In this document: positions 47,444-55,440 of the stretch, in pieces
How the letters are laid out: the number at the start of each line of letters is the position of its first letter
Position numbering within the stretch: the stretch's first letter is position 1
Assembly: GCF_011777505.1 (NCBI RefSeq)
Contig: NZ_JAATJT010000002.1
Coordinates: forward strand, 62,001 to 126,000
Direction of reading: 5' to 3'
DNA: 64,000 nt
Source of the DNA: Gaetbulibacter sp. S0825
GTDB taxonomy: Bacteria; Bacteroidota; Bacteroidia; Flavobacteriales; Flavobacteriaceae
Translations under genes and position numbers: made by a program
The notes under the pieces: generated by a model
Told to the model about the DNA's origin: nothing
What the model saw: the letters and a program-made list of their open reading frames with translations, nothing else
Databases searched by the model: none

Positions 47444-48190
47444 TTATATTTTTAATTCTTTATTAATTAAGCTAACAATTGTATCTATTTCGGTCAACAT
47501 ATCTTTAAATTTATTTATAGATTCTTGTTCGGATATGCTTTTCCATCTATGAACTCCTTCGTAAACTAAAATTATCTCTCTCAGATTTTTATCAATATTT
47601 AAAAATTCTTTCATTTTAGGTTGACTGTTAAGTCGATTAGGCAACGTTGTTGATCCTAGTAACGGATTTAAATTTTGAATTATACTATTCTTTCCATCGT
47701 TTGTATATTTAGCTCTAAGAATCATGAGTTCTTGTTGGCGCTTTAAATCAATTAACTTGTTTCTTATGTTTGAAGGAATTAAACTAATATCACCACTATT
47801 CTGAAGTGTTTCTATAGTACTAGAATTGAATGAAAATGATGTTGATAATACGGGAAGTATAGAAATTTGTTTATATGCTTCAATGGGTGTAAGCATATCT
47901 TCTTCATAATAAGAGTTAGTATATGTTTCAAGATCTTTTAAGTAGTTCTCGAATTTTTCAATAATTTGATTAACAAAGATGACATCTTTGTTTAAATCGT
48001 CTTTTAACTGTACATAATACTCTTGAGTTTTTGAATCTAACTTTTGTTTTTCATTCCAATTATTAATGCTTAATGCGATAAGAATGCCTATTACGACTAG
48101 AATAATTTCGCCAATAGCATATTTAAGGTATTTGCCTGTTTTGTTTTCCATAAGGAGTGATTTACGTATATGACGAAAGAACTTTATCAT
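47444..48190 (-). CDS. DUF6090 family single-pass membrane protein (copy 5 of 5)
   Basis: The 248-residue protein begins with the shared module MIKFFRHIRKSLLMENKTGK, then a single helix YAIGEIILVVIGILIALSIN and NNWNE. The rest (about 200 residues) is helical and probably periplasmic. It contains the family pattern TIETLQNSGDISLI and ends in LINKELKI. It starts 3 bases after the stop of copy 4. Of the five paralogues its outer domain is the most divergent (NSSTIETLQNSGD in place of the K-x-x-G form). The function of DUF6090 is unknown. Confidence 0.85.
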   Translation of the reverse strand: MIKFFRHIRKSLLMENKTGKYLKYAIGEIILVVIGILIALSINNWNEKQKLDSKTQEYYVQLKDDLNKDVIFVNQIIEKFENYLKDLETYTNSYYEEDMLTPIEAYKQISILPVLSTSFSFNSSTIETLQNSGDISLIPSNIRNKLIDLKRQQELMILRAKYTNDGKNSIIQNLNPLLGSTTLPNRLNSQPKMKEFLNIDKNLREIILVYEGVHRWKSISEQESINKFKDMLTEIDTIVSLINKELKI

Positions 48191-48193
48191 AGT

Positions 48194-48916
48194 TTATTCT
48201 ATGTTAATTTTTAAGTCAATTTCTTTAATTAATTTAGTGGCAGTTTTAAGTGCTATACTGTATGCTTGAAGAGTAGCTTCAAGATTTTGGCTATTTATTT
48301 TTATTGCTGTTAGCAAGGACTGGTCATTTAGAATTTGTGCATAATCAACAGGGTCTCCGTATTCGCCAAACGTCCAGTCTTTAAAATGTTTTCTAACATA
48401 AGGCAACCAAAAGTTTTCAAACTCAAATTTGTCATCAATGTTTTCTTGATGCACATGCGGAATGTCTCTTTCATAATACTGGGTTAGCAAAATTCTAAGT
48501 GATTTGTCAGTTAATGCTCCAAGATTTAATTCTTTTAATAATTCATAGCCTTTTGATGATGAAAACATAGTTTCAGCTAATAGAACATTACCTAAATCTA
48601 ATCTTATTTCTTCATTAAAAACCGCTCTTTTTTCAAGAGCATCATAGATTCTTTTTTGAGCTTTAAAATGTGCTGTTCGTTGTTTTAATCTAAGATTTAG
48701 CTCCGCTTTGTCTTCAATTAAATCTTCTTTAATTTCAATTAAAACATTTGCAATGGTTCGAGCTTCTTTTCTAGCTTCATTCCAATTATTTATTTGTAAC
48801 GCCATAAGAATACCTATAACGACAAGAACAATTTCACCAATAGCATATTTTAAGTATTTGCCTGTTTTGTTTTCGCTCATAAGGTTGTATCTAATTTGTC
48901 TAAAAAACTTAATCAT
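48194..48916 (-). CDS. DUF6090 family single-pass membrane protein (copy 4 of 5)
   Basis: The 240-residue protein carries MIKFFRQIRYNLMSENKTGK and the helix YAIGEIVLVVIGILMALQIN, then NNWNEARKEART. The outer domain has the family segment SKGYELLKELNLGALTDKSL, then LLTQYYERDI. The C-terminus ends LIKEIDLKINIE. It is 8 bases after copy 3. The positive charges before the helix predict the N-terminus inside and the large domain in the periplasm. Confidence 0.85.
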   Translation of the reverse strand: MIKFFRQIRYNLMSENKTGKYLKYAIGEIVLVVIGILMALQINNWNEARKEARTIANVLIEIKEDLIEDKAELNLRLKQRTAHFKAQKRIYDALEKRAVFNEEIRLDLGNVLLAETMFSSSKGYELLKELNLGALTDKSLRILLTQYYERDIPHVHQENIDDKFEFENFWLPYVRKHFKDWTFGEYGDPVDYAQILNDQSLLTAIKINSQNLEATLQAYSIALKTATKLIKEIDLKINIE

Positions 48917-48924
48917 TGTCTAAG

Positions 48925-49683
48925 CTATCTTTTTTCAATCTCATTTTCAATTAATTCTAATATACGATCAGCTTCGGCTTTGGTATCATTTACGATACCT
49001 ATTCCATATTCATCTCTTGCTATTGCGTTTCGGAGGTAATTTCTGCCAATTGTAGATTCTGTAAGATTAATAAGATCTTGTTTTCTCTTGTCTGGGTTAT
49101 CACGAAATGGTAAGGTTGATGATTCAAGGCCACGAAGTACATTAGTTTCAAAATTGTCGCTATAAAACCAAAAAGCTCCATCTTTTTCTGTTAATTCTCG
49201 ATCCCATTCAATGAGATAATCATAGTGTGAAATATAAATATTGTAATAATTATTCACAGCTTTGTTTATTTCTGGAGTGCCTAGCATTTCTAAAAGCCCA
49301 GCACTCTTTATTTTTTGATACGTTTGATCTGATGTCCTATTGAGATTCCAAAATCCAGAAACAAGTGTTGTAATTGAGTCTACATCAAATTTTTTATAAT
49401 CGTCATTCATTAAAATTTGACTATTATTAGCTTTGTCAAGCTCATAACCTTTAATATTATCTTCAAACAGAACAATGTCTGTTTCTAAATCTTTCTTTAG
49501 GCTTACTAAGTAATTATAAATTTGCTTTTCAGCAAGCCTTTTTTGATTCCAATTATTTACTTGTAAGGCTAGGAGAATACCTATCATAACTAATATGATT
49601 TCGCCAATTGCATATTTAAAGTATTTACCTGTTTTGTTTTCCATAAGAAGTGACTTTCTAATATGTCTAAAGAACTTAATCAT
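48925..49683 (-). CDS. DUF6090 family single-pass membrane protein (copy 3 of 5)
   Basis: The 252-residue protein has MIKFFRHIRKSLLMENKTGK and YAIGEIILVMIGILLALQVN, followed by NNWNQKRLAEKQ. The outer domain includes TYQKIKSAGLLEMLGTPEIN and AVNNYYNIYISHYDYLIEW. It ends RILELIENEIEKR. Its helix-coding DNA shares a run of about 30 identical bases, including silent positions, with copy 2. It starts 10 bases after copy 2. Only the last residues and the inner helix show strong identity. Confidence 0.86.
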   Translation of the reverse strand: MIKFFRHIRKSLLMENKTGKYFKYAIGEIILVMIGILLALQVNNWNQKRLAEKQIYNYLVSLKKDLETDIVLFEDNIKGYELDKANNSQILMNDDYKKFDVDSITTLVSGFWNLNRTSDQTYQKIKSAGLLEMLGTPEINKAVNNYYNIYISHYDYLIEWDRELTEKDGAFWFYSDNFETNVLRGLESSTLPFRDNPDKRKQDLINLTESTIGRNYLRNAIARDEYGIGIVNDTKAEADRILELIENEIEKR

Positions 49684-49693
49684 TGGTTAGCTT

Positions 49694-50449
49694 TTATTTC
49701 TTTAATTCAGTTCTAATCAATGGTATTAACTCACTGATAGATGCTCTAATTCCAATAAGGTAATTATTGCCTGTAGACAACACGCCATAAACATCTTGAC
49801 ATTCAGCAACTAATTCTTCATAATATTCATAGAATTGATTTTTATCAGGTTGCTTTATAATATCAACTTCAAGATTAGAATTGTATTCAACAATAAATCC
49901 AATTTTTTTCCGAACGAGTGCACCAATACTATAATGGTATTTATTGTCAATTACGGCATCTACATTTTCATAGCGTTTATACTGAAAGTCGTAAAGATTA
50001 ATAAGCAACGATTTTATTTCTGATGATTGTAATAAGTCCATACTGTTGTTTGAAGTTATTAAATTATAAACACCAGTCTTTGGAAAAAAGCTCATAACTC
50101 CTGAAAATATTTCTTCAATCATTTTATTCAAATCTTTTTGACTTAAATCCTTCACGTATTGGTCTGATGTACTTAAAATGAATTGTTTTTGTGTTTCCAA
50201 ACTTTTAGTGAGCAAATTAATTATTCGCGTAACTTCTATAGAATCTTGTTCTAAAGAGGTTAGCAAATTTGTATAAACTTCAGTGGCCATTTTTTTAGAT
50301 TTCCTATCTTCATTCCAATTATTTACTTGTAAGGCTAGGAGTATACCAATCATAACAAGAAGTATCTCGCCAATAGCATATTTAAAGTATTTGCCTGTTT
50401 TGTTTTCACTCATATGGTTATATCTTATTTTTCGGAAGAATTTTATCAT
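49694..50449 (-). CDS. DUF6090 family single-pass membrane protein (copy 2 of 5)
   Basis: The 251-residue protein begins MIKFFRKIRYNHMSENKTGK, then the helix YAIGEILLVMIGILLALQVN and NNWNEDRKSKKMATEVY. The outer domain has VYNLITSNNSMDLLQSSEIK and INLYDFQYKRYENVDAV, then ends ELIPLIRTELKK. It follows copy 1 after 20 bases. The family pattern T/V-Y-x-x-I followed by a short turn, leucines and a helix is visible, but the glycine of the G-L-x-x-L form is replaced by asparagine or serine. Confidence 0.86.
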   Translation of the reverse strand: MIKFFRKIRYNHMSENKTGKYFKYAIGEILLVMIGILLALQVNNWNEDRKSKKMATEVYTNLLTSLEQDSIEVTRIINLLTKSLETQKQFILSTSDQYVKDLSQKDLNKMIEEIFSGVMSFFPKTGVYNLITSNNSMDLLQSSEIKSLLINLYDFQYKRYENVDAVIDNKYHYSIGALVRKKIGFIVEYNSNLEVDIIKQPDKNQFYEYYEELVAECQDVYGVLSTGNNYLIGIRASISELIPLIRTELKK

Positions 50450-50469
50450 GGCTTAGTTTATTGGAAAGA

Positions 50470-51267
50470 TTAATTATTAGTTAATCTATAATCAAAGTCA
50501 GGTAAAGGCTTAATGTTTGATTGCGTTTTTGATAGCTCTTGATGAATATTCTCAACCAGATTAATAGACTCTTGTTTCATACCCTCTATATCTCTCAAAG
50601 CCTCTTTTGCATCATAATTTATATTTAAAATGTACGTTTTAGTAATAGGTAAATTAATAAATTCAAAAAGCTGTTTTTGAATGAGTTCTTCGCTTACTTT
50701 ATCGAGCCCTTCAACCATATCGGTATTGAAATCTACAGCATTGGTCTCATTAAAATAATCAATTCTTTTTAAATATCTTCTCCAAAACCACTCAATACTT
50801 CTATTAAATGACATCACTGATATGTCAAAGTATTGGTTAATGGTTTTATTAAGCGAGTCATTGGCTGTGAGTTGAGTTAAGCCTTGATTTTTAATTTTTT
50901 CAAACGTATTTGCATTAACTTTAATATCAATATTTGCCATCAAAAATAAGTAACTTAAACTATCTGAATCTAAACGTCTTAAATCTTTTATTTTAAAAAG
51001 CGTTTCTTGATTTTTAATGCTCTCTTTAAGATTTTTTATAGCCCAATTAAATGTACTAATGTCTTCAGTAACTTCATCCATTAGCTCAAACATTAATGTT
51101 TGGCCATGTGCAAGTTGTTTTCTACCTTCATTCCAATTGTTAATTTGTAATGCGATAAGAATACCTATTACGACAAGTATAATTTCACCTATAGCATATT
51201 TAAAGTATTTACCAGTTTTGTTTTCACTCATGAGTTTGTAGCGTATTTTCCGAAAAAATTTAATCAT
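50470..51267 (-). CDS. DUF6090 family single-pass membrane protein (copy 1 of 5)
   Basis: The 265-residue protein is the longest copy and the first in transcription order. It starts MIKFFRKIRYKLMSENKTGK, then YAIGEIILVVIGILIALQIN and NNWNEGRKQLAHGQ. The outer domain has NTFEKIKNQGLTQLTANDSLN, NQYFDISVMSFNRSIEWF and ESINLVENIHQELSK, with an extra proline-containing tail. It starts 3 bases after the nitrilase stop, so translation is probably coupled. Nothing in the outer domain suggests an enzyme. Confidence 0.86.
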   Translation of the reverse strand: MIKFFRKIRYKLMSENKTGKYFKYAIGEIILVVIGILIALQINNWNEGRKQLAHGQTLMFELMDEVTEDISTFNWAIKNLKESIKNQETLFKIKDLRRLDSDSLSYLFLMANIDIKVNANTFEKIKNQGLTQLTANDSLNKTINQYFDISVMSFNRSIEWFWRRYLKRIDYFNETNAVDFNTDMVEGLDKVSEELIQKQLFEFINLPITKTYILNINYDAKEALRDIEGMKQESINLVENIHQELSKTQSNIKPLPDFDYRLTNN

Positions 51268-51270
51268 TGA

Positions 51271-52191
51271 CTATTCTTTTTTAATGTCTGGCTGTCCTTT
51301 TACCTTAAAGTCAAAAATATCATTACGAGCATAGTGACCTATCACATCAAAGTCTAGCTTGCTACGTTTAATAGCTTCTAAGTCCAATTCAGCAACAAGC
51401 ACTCCAGCTTTATCAAATAAAGGCCCTTCTATGATGTTCCCTAAAGGAGATACAATTACTGAGCCTCCAGGACAAAAATTTTCGGATTGACCTACAACTT
51501 CATCTTTATACTTTTCAGGATACATTGAGGTGTTCATGTATTGATTGCAACCCAACACAAAGCAACGACCTTCTAAGGCTATTTGCTGCATGGTGGCTGT
51601 CCATTGCTCACGCGAATCTGCAGTTGGTGCAATATAAATTTCTACACCTTTTAAATACATACTCATTCGTGCTAATGGCATGTAGTTTTCCCAACAAATA
51701 AGGCCTCCAAGTTTACCAATTTTAGTGTCAAATGTTGTTAACGATTCTGCTCCAGCTTCAGCCCAAATCAAGCGCTCTGTTCCTGTAGGTTTAATTTTTC
51801 GGTGTACACCAAGTAAACCATGAGTAGGAGAGATGTAGAGCATTGAGCAATACAAACTTCCATTAGTTTGTTGTTTTTCGGTCACTCCAATCACTATGTA
51901 GATGTTTTGTTCTTTGGCTAAAGTTTCTAAGCGAATTAAGTCTTCGCTTTCTAAATCAAAACTATTGTTGTAGTAATCGGCATAATGTTGCCTGCCTTTA
52001 TCTGTTCGACTTCCAATGGTTGCACCAAATGAAAATCCACGTGGATAGCCAGGAATAAATGATTCTGGGAATACAATAAGTTCGCAACCTTGTTTAGCAT
52101 ATTGCTTAGTAATGGTTTCTACTTTTTGTAATGTGGCTTCCTTGTTGAAAAACACAGGAGTATCTTGAACTACAGCAACTTTTATTATCAT
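51271..52191 (-). CDS. Carbon-nitrogen hydrolase (nitrilase family)
   Basis: The 306-residue cytoplasmic protein has the full nitrilase triad: E43 in VFPESFIPGYPRG, K132 in HRKIKPTGTERLIW, and C166 in GGLICWENYMPLARM. The segment around the cysteine (CWENYMPL) matches the true nitrilase branch, which turns nitriles into carboxylic acids and ammonia, rather than the amidase branches. Which nitrile is used is unknown. It overlaps closely with its neighbours (5 bases to the cyclophilin and 3 bases to DUF6090 copy 1), so it is an internal gene of the operon. Confidence 0.9.
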   Translation of the reverse strand: MIIKVAVVQDTPVFFNKEATLQKVETITKQYAKQGCELIVFPESFIPGYPRGFSFGATIGSRTDKGRQHYADYYNNSFDLESEDLIRLETLAKEQNIYIVIGVTEKQQTNGSLYCSMLYISPTHGLLGVHRKIKPTGTERLIWAEAGAESLTTFDTKIGKLGGLICWENYMPLARMSMYLKGVEIYIAPTADSREQWTATMQQIALEGRCFVLGCNQYMNTSMYPEKYKDEVVGQSENFCPGGSVIVSPLGNIIEGPLFDKAGVLVAELDLEAIKRSKLDFDVIGHYARNDIFDFKVKGQPDIKKE

Positions 52192-52196
52192 TTGTA

Positions 52197-53096
52197 TTAT
52201 TGACGTTTAATCATTCGTGCAGTAATAATGCGAATATCATTTATGGGTTTTCCGCTATCATTGGTTTGTGTTTTAGCAATACTATCTACTACATTCATAC
52301 CTTCTATAACCTCTCCAAAAACCGTATAGTTTTGGTCAAGATGTGGAGTTCCTCCAACTGTTTTGTAAACTTCCCGATGAGCGTCTGGATAACTATATTT
52401 TTTCATTTTTTCAACTTCGATATCAGTCAATGAATCAATATTAAACAAATTGATTTTTTCTCTTAAAGTTTCAATTTTCAAGGTGTCAGCTTTAGTAAGA
52501 TTTTCTTCCTCTTTTTGTCTTAATTTTTTAGATAAATTTATGTAGTTGTCTATTTCGGCTCTTATTTTTGGGCTGTTAATTACAGACTTATATGCTAATT
52601 GTTCATTAACTCTTTCTTCTTGAATGTTTAAAGTGCTGTCGTTATATGTGCCTCTTTGCACAATATAAAATTGTAATCCACTTGACAAAAGATCAGGATT
52701 GGATATGCCACCAGACCTTGCAGCAGCTAAAGCGCCTCGTTTATGAAATAAATTGGGTTTTATTTCTGCTTCAATAGTATAGTTTAATTCAGGGTCGCCA
52801 CCACCACTATACATTTTACCAGGTTTAGTTGTTGGGTTTCCAGCTTGAATAACAAAATCCTCTATAATACGATGAAAAGCAATGCTATCATAGTATTTTT
52901 TATTAACTAATTTTATGAAGTTATTGCGATGTATTGGCGTATCGTCTGATAATCGTAAAATAATGGTTCCTAAATCGGTAACCATCTCTACATCTTTGTT
53001 TAAGTCGCTTTTCATCACGCCTTCTTCAATTTCTTTATCGCATGCTAGGATAAAAAGTAGAAAACAACCAGTAATAAATTTTTGATATAATTTCAT
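52197..53096 (-). CDS. Cyclophilin-type peptidyl-prolyl isomerase, lipoprotein with helical insert
   Basis: ATG at 53096 gives a lipobox signal (LFILAC) and a 299-residue isomerase. The cyclophilin core is visible at the N-terminus (VTDLGTIILRLSDDTP, FHRIIEDFVIQAGNPTT) and the C-terminus (TPHLDQNYTVFGEVIEGM). A charged, mostly helical insert of about 90 residues rich in E, K and N (INLSKKLRQKEEENLTKADT) interrupts the core between the QFYIVQRG-like strand and the C-terminal part. It probably assists folding of exported proteins. It is 5 bases from its neighbours on both sides. Confidence 0.88.
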   Translation of the reverse strand: MKLYQKFITGCFLLFILACDKEIEEGVMKSDLNKDVEMVTDLGTIILRLSDDTPIHRNNFIKLVNKKYYDSIAFHRIIEDFVIQAGNPTTKPGKMYSGGGDPELNYTIEAEIKPNLFHKRGALAAARSGGISNPDLLSSGLQFYIVQRGTYNDSTLNIQEERVNEQLAYKSVINSPKIRAEIDNYINLSKKLRQKEEENLTKADTLKIETLREKINLFNIDSLTDIEVEKMKKYSYPDAHREVYKTVGGTPHLDQNYTVFGEVIEGMNVVDSIAKTQTNDSGKPINDIRIITARMIKRQ

Positions 53097-53100
53097 AATA

Positions 53101-53652
53101 TTAATCTTGAATTTCAACAATCATTTCAATTTCAACCGCAATGTTTCTTGGCAAAGAACCCATACCAACAGCAGCACGTGCATGTTTTGCTCGCTCGCCA
53201 AATACATCTACCATCAAATCTGAAAAGCCATTAATAACTTCTGGATGATTAGTAAATGAGCTATCAGCATTCACCATGCCTAACACTTTTACAATGCGTA
53301 CTACTTTGTTGAGGTCACCAAGTTCATTTTTAAGTACTGAAAGTTGAGCTATGGCAGTTAGCCTTGCAGCTTCATAGCCTTCTTCTACGGTTAAATCGAC
53401 GCCTACTTTTCCAGTAATATAAGTACCATCTGCTTTACTTGGCCCTTTTCCAGCCATAAACATTAAGTTACCAGTTTTAACAGCGTTTACATAATTTGCA
53501 ACTGGTGGAGGGGCAGAGCGTAATGTGATTTTTAATTCTTCCAAACGTTCTTCTACATCGTAATCATATAAAGCTTCAACAGATTCTTTCTTTTGTGTAT
53601 TTTGATTGCACGCTGATAAAAAGATTACGCACAAAATGAGTAGTCGTTTCAT
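53101..53652 (-). CDS. RidA-family protein with lipoprotein signal
   Basis: RidA proteins remove reactive enamine/imine intermediates. The protein has the YjgF/RidA core: PPPVANYVNAVKTGNLMFMAGKGP, TAIAQLSVLKNELGDLNKVVRIVKVLGMVN and GERAKHARAAVGMGSLPRNIAVEIEMIVEI. An arginine of the active pocket lies in HARAAVG. Unusually it is preceded by a signal peptide with lipobox (IFLSAC), so it is predicted to be outside the cytoplasm. It starts 12 bases after the T tract of the M28 terminator. Confidence 0.87.
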   Translation of the reverse strand: MKRLLILCVIFLSACNQNTQKKESVEALYDYDVEERLEELKITLRSAPPPVANYVNAVKTGNLMFMAGKGPSKADGTYITGKVGVDLTVEEGYEAARLTAIAQLSVLKNELGDLNKVVRIVKVLGMVNADSSFTNHPEVINGFSDLMVDVFGERAKHARAAVGMGSLPRNIAVEIEMIVEIQD

Positions 53653-53663
53653 AATTTAAGAGA

Positions 53664-53700
53664 TAAAAAAAGCCTGCTCTTTTAAGTTAAGAGCAGGCTT
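53664..53700 (-). terminator. Terminator between M28 peptidase and RidA
   Basis: The 12-base stem AAGCCTGCTCTT (53670-53681) pairs with 53689-53700 over a 7-base loop. On the minus strand six Ts follow. It lies only 8 bases after the M28 stop and 12 bases before the RidA start. Confidence 0.85.
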
Positions 53701-53708
53701 AGTAAGAT

Positions 53709-55277
53709 TTAGTTATATTTTAAGTTTGTTTCCTTTCGAGGTAATTTTTCGTCGCGTTGCGACGTTTGCCAAACAAAATAAGCAATAATTGTAGCTGCTT
53801 GCTTTAAATCGTCTGCCACAAGGTGGTCAAAATTATCCATATTCGAATGGTGTGTTTTTGTAGAGTAAGAAATAGGTTCTTGTATAAATTGAAACCCAGG
53901 AATACCAACAGCATCAAATGCTAAATGATCAGTTCCTCCAGTATTACTTAAACTAAGTGTTGAAGCTCCCATATCGTGAAAAGGTTTTAACCATTCTCTA
54001 AAAATTGGAGATACACCTTGATTGCCTTGTAAATAGACACCTCTTAGTTTTCCTGTACCATTATCCATATTAAAGTAACCAGACACTTTTTTCTGAGCTT
54101 GTTTTAATGAAGCAATACTTCTACTTGATTCTCCAGGATTAGCGAAATTTTGAGCAACATAATTTCTCGATCCATGTAAGCCTTGTTCTTCACCAGACCA
54201 AAGACCAATTCTTAAAGTACGTCTTGGCTTTATACCAGTTTCCTTAATGGTTTCAATAAGTATCCTAGCAACTTCCATCATAACTGCCGATCCAGACCCA
54301 TTATCTGTCGCTCCAGTTCCTGCATGCCAAGAATCGTAGTGTGCACCAAACATAACTACTTCATCTTTTAAATCGGTTCCCGGAATTTCTGCAATTACAT
54401 TGTTTTCCATGCCGTTAGGATTCGTGTATTTAGATTGATTATCCACACTCAAGGTTACAGGAAGTCCTTTTTCTAGCATTCTAAAAATACGGTTATAATG
54501 CTCAATTGCTACTGTTATTTGTGGTGCTACATATTTCCCGTTGTCACGTGCGCTTCCCTCTGCAGTTCTTGCTCCCGACACAAATACAGTTCCTAAATCT
54601 CCTTTACGGCTTCTATCCAGTACTGCTAATGGTTTTTCGCTTTCAAGAAGCTTCCATGTGGCAGCTCTAAGTTCAGCAGCAGAAGCATTACCTCCAAATC
54701 GTCTACCTCCTTGTCTTGGGACTGGTTGTGTTGCATTTGCTAAATTTAAAAGACTCTCTGCATCATGACGTTTAGCTGTAGGCTCAAAGGCTTCGTTTAC
54801 TTCACGGATATCCTCAATCATTACAAATTTCCCAGATAATTTTCCTTTAAACTTATTAAGTTCATCGAGGTTTGTAGCATTTAAATAAATAACCTCTCCA
54901 GATCCTTTAGATGATGAAGACCATGCTTTTGGATAGGCAATTATTGGCCAATAAGTTGGTGACTCGGCATGCATTTCAAAATGTGTCATATCCCAACCAC
55001 GACCAAAAGGTCCCCATTGTTGTAAGTGGGAATTTTTCATTCCCATATCTGTTAACTTGTTTTTTGCCCAATTGTTGGCATTTTTTAGTCCTGTAGATCC
55101 AGTAAGTCTCTGTCCAAGTACATCGGTAATATAACTTGCAATATCCATAACTTGGCTATTCTCTAAGCCATGTTTTTTGATAACATCAGCTATGTCTTTA
55201 TCGGTAGTGGTAGCATTTTGTGCTGTAAGAGTAAGTGATAAACATACAAATACAAATAGTGAAAAAAATTGTTTCAT
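53709..55277 (-). CDS. Exported M28 family metallopeptidase
   Basis: The 522-residue protein has a signal peptide (SLTLTAQ). A PA-domain-like insert of about 170 residues precedes the M28 catalytic domain. The metal ligands are visible in VVMFGAHYDSWHAGTGATDNGSG (histidine and aspartate), GLWSGEEQGLHGS (two glutamates), GYFNMDNGTG (aspartate) and TKTHHSNMDNFD (final histidine). These aminopeptidases remove N-terminal residues from peptides in the periplasm or outside the cell. It has its own upstream region, with the 11-base motif GTGGTTGGTTT next to the start. Confidence 0.92.
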   Translation of the reverse strand: MKQFFSLFVFVCLSLTLTAQNATTTDKDIADVIKKHGLENSQVMDIASYITDVLGQRLTGSTGLKNANNWAKNKLTDMGMKNSHLQQWGPFGRGWDMTHFEMHAESPTYWPIIAYPKAWSSSSKGSGEVIYLNATNLDELNKFKGKLSGKFVMIEDIREVNEAFEPTAKRHDAESLLNLANATQPVPRQGGRRFGGNASAAELRAATWKLLESEKPLAVLDRSRKGDLGTVFVSGARTAEGSARDNGKYVAPQITVAIEHYNRIFRMLEKGLPVTLSVDNQSKYTNPNGMENNVIAEIPGTDLKDEVVMFGAHYDSWHAGTGATDNGSGSAVMMEVARILIETIKETGIKPRRTLRIGLWSGEEQGLHGSRNYVAQNFANPGESSRSIASLKQAQKKVSGYFNMDNGTGKLRGVYLQGNQGVSPIFREWLKPFHDMGASTLSLSNTGGTDHLAFDAVGIPGFQFIQEPISYSTKTHHSNMDNFDHLVADDLKQAATIIAYFVWQTSQRDEKLPRKETNLKYN

Positions 55278-55280
55278 TTT

Positions 55281-55291
55281 GTGGTTGGTTT
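55281..55291 (-). promoter_or_regulatory. Motif GTGGTTGGTTT just upstream of the M28 gene start
   Basis: The same 11 bases occur at 59542-59552, also directly next to the start codon of an exported hydrolase. The complement AAACCAACCAC also resembles the tail of the hairpin repeats at 16.9 and 17.9 kb. Confidence 0.4.
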
Positions 55292-55440
55292 TTAGTTGTT
55301 TACTAAAATAGTAGAATTAAAGTTACCCATCAACTTTTTTTAAGTATTTAATATTCAGTTGTTAACTGATATTTGTCATGTTTTTTGACAATAGATAATC
55401 GTAATTTCATAAACATATTCTAATTATAAAACTAAGAGTC

